DNA of 57,913 bases from positions 1 to 57,913 of the forward strand of contig CANGHD010000005.1 in NCBI GenBank assembly GCA_947453525.1, in the 5' to 3' direction. This DNA is from Paracoccaceae bacterium. GTDB taxonomy: Bacteria > Pseudomonadota > Alphaproteobacteria > Rhodobacterales > Rhodobacteraceae. This document shows, piece after piece, positions 52,896 to 57,913 of this stretch. The translations under genes were made by a program, and so were the position numbers. A model generated the notes under the pieces. It did no database searches and was not told the DNA's origin. It saw only the letters and a list, made by a program, of their open reading frames with translations. Position 1 is the first letter of the stretch. Every line of letters starts with the position of its first letter.

Positions 52896-55085
52896 TTATC
52901 TCGCCTCGATCTGGGTGACCGACACGCCAAGGCGGTCGCTGGTAACGGTGATGGTAATCTCGCCTTTGCCGGTAGCCTGCACCCAGAAGCCGGTGGAGCC
53001 TGCGCGCAGCGGCACGAAGCCGGGACCCACGCGGCGGCCCGCACCGGTGACGGTGATCGACACGGGTTCGGGGAAGAAGGGCAGCTTGTGGCCCGCCTGA
53101 TCCAAGGCGCGGACCATGACGCGGACGGCGTCGTGTGGGCCGATGTGGGTGGCGTCGGGCTGGACTTGCAGGGTCGTGGCCACGGGGTCAGAGGCGAAGG
53201 TCAGGTGCTTGACCGGCTTGCCGTTGATGAACCCGGTTATCTCGGCATGTTCCCACGACATGCCCCACAGGCCCAACTCGTCCTTGGTGAAGTGGCGTTT
53301 GTCGAGGATGACGGGCGGGTACAGCAGATGGGGAAAACGCTCTCGATCCGGGCCGACGCGCTTGGGCGGGTGGGAGCCGTAGCGCAGTTCAACCTCGTCG
53401 CAGTTGGTCAGGATCAAAAGGGGCAGGACGCCGCCGATGTTGCGTTCACCGCGCGCCCAGAAGGTGACGGGTTGCAGGATCACGCCTTCATCGGGCAAGG
53501 ACTGCGATGCATAGGCATAGGCCGCGAATTTCGGCTCACGGAACATGTCCATCACGCCATGGTGGCAGATGCGGTCGCCCGCGCCGAAATCCTTGTGGGT
53601 GTTGTAATCGAAGGCGCACCAGCCTATGGCACCGGCAATCTGCGGGTCGCCGTACACGGCGTTCAACACGTCAAGGTGGCGGATGACGTGTTCGGCCTGG
53701 CGCTGTTCCTGGTCGTGGGATTTGGTCGGGTACATGTGACCGCCGTATTCGGTGATCATGTAGGGCACCACGTCGAGGCGTCCGGTAACTTCCTGCTGTG
53801 GCCGCAAGGGGGTGCGGGGACGATTGCCGCCCTGTTCCTCGTTGCCAAGGATGAAATCGTTCATTGTGTAAACGTCTTCCAGCAATTCGGAGCCGGTGAT
53901 GTAGCGCACGCCGCCCGTCGGGCGGGTGGTGTCCAGCGATTTGGCCATTGCATTGGTGGCGGTGTAGAAATCGTGATTGTCCTGACTTTCGTTGATCCGC
54001 ACGCCCCAGATCACGATGGAAGGGTGGTTCCAGTCGCGCGTGATCATGTGGCGGACGTTTTCTACCGAGGCTGCCTGCCACGCCGCATCACCGATGTGCT
54101 GCCAGCCGGGGATTTCCTCGAACACCAGAAGGCCCAATTCATCGCAGCGGTTCAGGAAATGGGTGGACTGCGGGTAGTGCGAGGTGCGGACCATGTTCAC
54201 CCGCAACTCATGCTTGAGAATCTCCGCGTCGCGGTCCTGAGCAGCCTTGCCCAAGGCATAGCCGATATAGGGGAAAGACTGGTGCCGGTTCAGGCCCCGC
54301 AGTTTCAGGGGCTTGCCGTTGAGGTGGAAGCCTTTGGCGGTGAAAGACACCTCGCGGAAGCCGAAGCGGGTGGCGTGGGTATCCTCGCCCTGCGGGGTCG
54401 AAAGGGTGAGGTCGAGGGTGTAGAGGGCGGGCGACTCGATGCTCCAAAGCGTCGCGCCGGGGGCGTCGAGGGTCAGGGTCAGGTCCGCGTCAGCTTTCAC
54501 GGTGGTGGAGGCCACGACAGCCCCAGCGGTGTCCTTCAACTGAGCGGTCAGGGTGCCCGACAGCGGCAGGCCTTGCGGATTGTCCAGCCAGACCCGTGCC
54601 GAGACTTGCGGCTTGGTCAGAACGTCGGGGGTTTCGATCTTCACTTGGGCAATGAAGATCGGGGCGGAGACCTCCAGCCAAGCCTCACGGTAGATGCCGG
54701 CATAGGTGAGGTAGTCAATCACTCCGCCGAACGGCGGAATGCCCGGGTTCTCGGTACCGTCGATCAACACGTTCACATGATTGACGCCGGGGCGCAGGTA
54801 TTGGGTCAGTCGAGCCACAAAGGGGGTGTAGCCGTCGGCGTGGGAGGCGATCTCCACCCCATTCAGGCGGACTTTCGCGTTGGCCATGGCACCGTCGAAG
54901 CGTAGCGAAACCTCGCGGCCCTCCCATGCCGGATCAAGGGTGATGGCCTTGTCATAGGTGAAGGGGCGCTGGTAGGCCTTCTCGTCGAAATACGAGAACG
55001 GCAGTTCCACCGCATTGTGCGGCAGGCGCACACGGTCGCGCCCTTCGAACAGCCAGTCCTCGTTGAAGTCGGTCACGATGCGCAT
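52896..55085 (-). CDS. Glycoside hydrolase family 2 beta-galactosidase
   Basis: This gene encodes 729 residues. The GH2 layout is present: an N-terminal jelly-roll sugar-binding domain (about 1-150), an Ig-like domain (150-245), and a TIM barrel (about 250-560). The acid/base is Glu366 in VRINESQDN and the nucleophile is Glu446 in YMITEYGGH. A C-terminal beta-sandwich tail follows. There is no signal peptide, so it works in the cytoplasm on imported sugar. Beta-galactosidase is the best call; beta-glucuronidase or beta-mannosidase is possible in this family. It sits inside an ABC importer operon, 8 bp from the permease gene. Confidence 0.91.
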   Translation of the reverse strand: MRIVTDFNEDWLFEGRDRVRLPHNAVELPFSYFDEKAYQRPFTYDKAITLDPAWEGREVSLRFDGAMANAKVRLNGVEIASHADGYTPFVARLTQYLRPGVNHVNVLIDGTENPGIPPFGGVIDYLTYAGIYREAWLEVSAPIFIAQVKIETPDVLTKPQVSARVWLDNPQGLPLSGTLTAQLKDTAGAVVASTTVKADADLTLTLDAPGATLWSIESPALYTLDLTLSTPQGEDTHATRFGFREVSFTAKGFHLNGKPLKLRGLNRHQSFPYIGYALGKAAQDRDAEILKHELRVNMVRTSHYPQSTHFLNRCDELGLLVFEEIPGWQHIGDAAWQAASVENVRHMITRDWNHPSIVIWGVRINESQDNHDFYTATNAMAKSLDTTRPTGGVRYITGSELLEDVYTMNDFILGNEEQGGNRPRTPLRPQQEVTGRLDVVPYMITEYGGHMYPTKSHDQEQRQAEHVIRHLDVLNAVYGDPQIAGAIGWCAFDYNTHKDFGAGDRICHHGVMDMFREPKFAAYAYASQSLPDEGVILQPVTFWARGERNIGGVLPLLILTNCDEVELRYGSHPPKRVGPDRERFPHLLYPPVILDKRHFTKDELGLWGMSWEHAEITGFINGKPVKHLTFASDPVATTLQVQPDATHIGPHDAVRVMVRALDQAGHKLPFFPEPVSITVTGAGRRVGPGFVPLRAGSTGFWVQATGKGEITITVTSDRLGVSVTQIEAR

Positions 55086-55093
55086 GTCTAACC

Positions 55094-55912
55094 TTATTTA
55101 ACGGAGCCGAGCATGCCTTCGACGAAGCGGCGCTGCAGCAGGAAGAAGACAAGGATGGTGGGAAGGGTCGCCAGGACATTGGCGATCATGATCAGGCCGT
55201 AGTCGGGCGTATAGGCGGTGGCGAGGGACGCGACCTCCAGCGTAATCGTCTTCATCTCGTTCTTCTGCACCACCATCAGCGGCCAGAGATAGGCGTTCCA
55301 GCTGGTCATGAAGATGATGATCATGGCGGCGGCGTAGGTGGAGCGCATGACGGGCACGTAGATATAGGCAAAGATTTGCCATTCCTTCAGCCCGTCCAGC
55401 AGCGCCGCGTCGCGCAGTTCATGCGGGAAGGCCTTGGTGTTCTGGCGGAAGTAGAAGATCATGAAGATCGCCGCGATGCCGGGCAGGATCATGCCGGCAT
55501 AGGTGTTCATCAGCCCCATGCGGGAGAAGAGCATGAACAGCGGCACCAGCAGGGCGGCGAAGGGTACGGACAGCAAGAGCAACAGCCCACCAAACACCCG
55601 GTCGCGGGTTTTCGACCGGAAAATCTCGAACCCGTAACCGGCCAACGAGGTGATGATCAGCGTCAGGATCGTGCCGACAATTGCCACGACAAAGGAGTTC
55701 ATGAATATCCGGCCAATCGCTGGCACAGAGAAGAACTTGGAGGCGTTGTCGAACAGGGCCGCGCCGAAGGTGGCCTTGCCGCCGGTGATGTCGACGGCGG
55801 TGTTGGTGGCGCCGACCAACATCCAGTAGAACGGAAAGACCGAGATGAAGGCGGCCAGCCAAAGCGCCGCTTGAACCAGAAGGCTGATGGCGAGGGAGAT
55901 GGGGTTGCGCAT
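55094..55912 (-). CDS. Sugar ABC permease, MalG type
   Basis: This gene encodes 272 residues with six membrane helices. The EAA loop that contacts the ATPase reads ELRDAALLDGLKEWQIFAYI, followed by YVPVM. The C-terminus YLWPLMVVQ ... RRFVEGMLGSVK is typical of CUT1 MalG-like subunits. Together with the partner permease it forms the inner-membrane channel. A single base separates it from the stop of the upstream permease gene. Confidence 0.95.
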   Translation of the reverse strand: MRNPISLAISLLVQAALWLAAFISVFPFYWMLVGATNTAVDITGGKATFGAALFDNASKFFSVPAIGRIFMNSFVVAIVGTILTLIITSLAGYGFEIFRSKTRDRVFGGLLLLLSVPFAALLVPLFMLFSRMGLMNTYAGMILPGIAAIFMIFYFRQNTKAFPHELRDAALLDGLKEWQIFAYIYVPVMRSTYAAAMIIIFMTSWNAYLWPLMVVQKNEMKTITLEVASLATAYTPDYGLIMIANVLATLPTILVFFLLQRRFVEGMLGSVK

Positions 55913-55913
55913 C

Positions 55914-56804
55914 CTAGCGATCCTTCGCCACCTGGAACTGAATCCAGGACAGGATGCCGACCATGATCACGATGAGCCAACTGACGGTCGCGGCATAACC
56001 ATAGCTCGGCACGTATTTGAAGAGCAGGTTGTAGATATACAGCGACAAGGTCAGCGTGGAATCGGCGGGCATCCCGCCATTGCCGCCGCTGGCGGTGATG
56101 GTGTTGACCTCGTCGAACAGTTGCAGCGTGCCGATGGTCGACAGGACCGTGGTGAACAGGATCACCGGCTTCAGCATCGGGATCGTCAGGCTGAAGAAGC
56201 GCGCGCGGGCGGGGACACCGTCGATGCGGGCGGCCTCGTAGATCGACGGGTCGATGTTCTGCAGGGCGGCGAGGTAGAAGACCATGTTGTAGCCGGTCCA
56301 CCTCCAGGTAATCGCCATGATGATCAAGACTTTGGCCCAGAACGGGTCCAGCATCCAGCCGATGGGCGCAGAGATGATGTGCAGCGCCATCAGCGTGTCA
56401 TTGACCACGCCGTCGGCGGCGAACATAGATTTGAACAGAACGGAATAGGCGACCAGAGATGTGACGCAGGGCAAAAAGATCGCGGTGCGCAGGATCGCCC
56501 TGCCGCGCAGGCGGGGATTGTTCAGCGCCACGGCGAACAAAAGGGCAAGCACGATCATGATCGGCACTTGGACGACCAGAAAGACCAGCGTGTTGGACAG
56601 GGCGTGTTGAAACACCGGATCCTTGGTCAGCCGGATGATATTAGCAAAGCCACCGAACTTGAAGTTCAAGCCCTTGCCGGTCTGCAAGCTCATCCACAGC
56701 GACCAGATGATCGGGTAGACCATGAACAGGCCCAACAGGCCCATCGCTGGTGCGACAAAGGCCCAGCCGGTCCAGTTTTGCCGTGCGGCCACGCTTCTTG
56801 CCAT
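55914..56804 (-). CDS. Sugar ABC permease, MalF type
   Basis: This gene encodes 296 residues from ATG 56802-56804. Six membrane helices are visible; the EAA loop is SIYEAARIDGVPARARFFSL followed by TIPML. The N-terminus WTGWAFVAPAMGLLGLFMVY is the usual start for UgpA/MalF-type permeases. It is the first permease after the binding-protein gene, separated by 164 bp containing a hairpin. Confidence 0.95.
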   Translation of the reverse strand: MARSVAARQNWTGWAFVAPAMGLLGLFMVYPIIWSLWMSLQTGKGLNFKFGGFANIIRLTKDPVFQHALSNTLVFLVVQVPIMIVLALLFAVALNNPRLRGRAILRTAIFLPCVTSLVAYSVLFKSMFAADGVVNDTLMALHIISAPIGWMLDPFWAKVLIIMAITWRWTGYNMVFYLAALQNIDPSIYEAARIDGVPARARFFSLTIPMLKPVILFTTVLSTIGTLQLFDEVNTITASGGNGGMPADSTLTLSLYIYNLLFKYVPSYGYAATVSWLIVIMVGILSWIQFQVAKDR

Positions 56805-56912
56805 GACGATCCTCCGTTGCAGCCATCCTTCCGGCGTAAAACACCGCGGCCCCGTTGCTAGGGTCGCGGCGCAGGCCAGGCCAAACGGTCCGGCAACGCC
56901 TGCCCCGCCTTC

Positions 56913-56950
56913 GGGGTCCCCGTGCGGTTCGTGTCCGCGGTGGGGACCCC
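56913..56950 (-). promoter_or_regulatory. Intercistronic hairpin after the binding-protein gene
   Basis: GGGGTCCCC (56913-56921) pairs with GGGGACCCC (56942-56950), with an inner GCGG/CCGC pairing. It lies 18 bp after the binding-protein stop. Such hairpins often protect the binding-protein message or partly stop transcription, giving more binding protein than permease. Confidence 0.6.
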
Positions 56951-56968
56951 TCCGGCGGGAGGAGCGGG

Positions 56969-57913
56969 TTACTGGATCTGCTGCTCGATTTGCGCGTCGA
57001 TGGCGGTGATGGCGTCATCGATGTTGCCACCGGCCACAAGGCCCGGCAGTTGCGCGGTCACAGCGGCGTCAGCTTCGTTGGTGAAGATGCCATAGTTCAC
57101 GCCCGGGATCTTGGCCTGCCAGGTCGAGAAGTCCGCCCAGACGGCCTGACCACCGAAATAGTCATCCTTGGCCGAATAGGCCGCACCCTCGCGGGCCGGC
57201 AGATACGAGGTGAAGGCGCCCTGCCCCACCAGGATCTTCTGGTAGAAGTCAACATCGCTGCCCCAGACGGTTTTCAGGAAGTCGATCGCCGCATCCTTGG
57301 ACGGAGCCGAGGACAGAACGTACCAGGACGAGCCGCCGAGGTTGGAATAGTGGGTCGAACCCTCGATATCCAGCTTGGGCGTCGGTGCCACGGCCCATTT
57401 GCCGGACATGTTGTCGCCCTTGATCCCGCCGGTCATCCACACGCCGGTGAACACCGCCGCCACGTCGCCGTTGTTGAAGGCGCCGGTGTAGTCGCCCCAG
57501 CCCGACACGGCCTTGTACAGGTCCTTGTCCTGCAGCATTTTCACCCAGGTCTCCAGTGCCTTCTTGAACACCGGGTTGTCCTTGACGTTGACCGAGCCGT
57601 CTTCCTTGAAATACCAGGTTCCGGCCGATTGCATCATGATGCGCAGCGCGCCCGCGTCGTTCTGGTCGATCGAGAACAGGGGCTTACCGGTCGCGGCTTT
57701 CACTTTGTGGCCGATGTCGATGATCTGATCCCAAGTCACGTCCTGCAGGTCAGCGGACTTGTAACCAGCGGCTTCCAGAAGGTCAGAGCGATAGAACAGG
57801 CCCGACGCGCCCGAGTCGAAGGGCAGCGAGTAGGTCTTGCCCTCGACGGTGGCGAGTTCCACCTTGTAGGGGGCGAATTTGGTATAATCGATCTTGTCGG
57901 TCAGCGGCTCGAA
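56969..57913 (-). CDS. ABC transporter sugar-binding protein (partial)
   Basis: The frame enters from the right edge and ends at TAA 56969-56971; 314 residues are visible. The family 1 extracellular solute-binding fold is recognised from YSLPFDSGASGLFYRSDLL, YKSADLQDVTWDQIIDIGHK, NNGDVAAVFTGVWMTGGIKG and SKDAAIDFLKTVWG. The N-terminus with the signal peptide lies outside the window. It captures the sugar in the periplasm for the two permeases encoded downstream. The GH2 gene in the operon points to a beta-galactoside or related oligosaccharide as ligand. Confidence 0.93.
   Translation of the reverse strand, partial: FEPLTDKIDYTKFAPYKVELATVEGKTYSLPFDSGASGLFYRSDLLEAAGYKSADLQDVTWDQIIDIGHKVKAATGKPLFSIDQNDAGALRIMMQSAGTWYFKEDGSVNVKDNPVFKKALETWVKMLQDKDLYKAVSGWGDYTGAFNNGDVAAVFTGVWMTGGIKGDNMSGKWAVAPTPKLDIEGSTHYSNLGGSSWYVLSSAPSKDAAIDFLKTVWGSDVDFYQKILVGQGAFTSYLPAREGAAYSAKDDYFGGQAVWADFSTWQAKIPGVNYGIFTNEADAAVTAQLPGLVAGGNIDDAITAIDAQIEQQIQ

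Noticed and set aside
53088-54905. Open frame of 605 codons on the plus strand
   Set aside because: It is antisense to the GH2 gene, whose catalytic residues and domain layout are intact.

Overview
The window is high-GC chromosomal DNA from an alphaproteobacterium, almost certainly a Rhodobacterales (Rhodobacter/Gemmobacter-like) member. The evidence is the two-subunit glycyl-tRNA synthetase glyQ-glyS, the aerobic cobaltochelatase genes cobS and cobT with bolA and a J-domain gene beside them, a SAM-II riboswitch in front of metZ, the lysC-ptsP neighbourhood, a 300-residue two-part FolB, and several families of short intergenic repeats. No rRNA, tRNA, CRISPR array, prophage or insertion sequence was seen.

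Layout. 1-3.5 kb: the end of an unknown gene, two small exported proteins (one PepSY-like) with a cytochrome b561-like membrane protein, and a SPOR/peptidoglycan-binding/trypsin-fold protein whose protease active site is eroded. 3.6-7.4 kb: glyQ, a membrane-anchored DUF6446-like gene and glyS; glyS carries an AT-richer insertion. 7.6-15.9 kb: a pyruvate phosphate dikinase-like protein with a damaged ATP-grasp half, a SleB-type wall hydrolase, folB-folP-glmM, and convergent folE2. 16-24 kb: riboswitch-controlled metZ, membrane proteins including YciB, an EamA transporter, ftsY, an AlkB-like di-iron protein, a small exported protein and xseA. 24-32 kb: purD, a bestrophin-like channel, a large RTX/beta-repeat secreted protein, an atypical pyruvate kinase divergent from lysC, and a hypothetical. 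32-38 kb: ptsP, glcB, bolA and a zinc-motif J-domain protein. 38-46 kb: a glycosyltransferase/methyltransferase pair inserted between the J-domain gene and cobS, then cobS, a nuclease, a REP-associated tyrosine transposase (RAYT) relative, an FMN reductase and cobT. 46-51.6 kb: aminopeptidase P, DUF427, sufE, a lipoprotein, a small RTX protein and rnd. 51.8-57.9 kb: one operon on the minus strand encoding a sugar ABC importer (binding protein, two permeases, ATPase) with an intracellular GH2 beta-galactosidase.

How the genes work together. folB, folP and folE2 cover three steps of folate synthesis, with glmM co-transcribed. ptsP, the PPDK-like protein, the pyruvate kinase and glcB all work around PEP, pyruvate and glyoxylate. 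cobS and cobT encode two of the three cobaltochelatase subunits. The final operon imports a galactoside-like sugar and hydrolyses it in the cytoplasm.

Most notable signals: (1) a RAYT relative whose catalytic tyrosine position holds histidine, together with three GTAG-headed REP palindromes, each 1-5 bp after a stop codon; (2) seven copies of a dispersed CAAATATCC-headed intergenic hairpin repeat; (3) the glyS insertion of foreign-like composition; (4) two enzymes (trypsin-like and PPDK-like) that keep the fold but lack catalytic residues; (5) FolB fused to a second, possibly kinase-like, domain. No single locus stands out as a clear new defence or mobile system.
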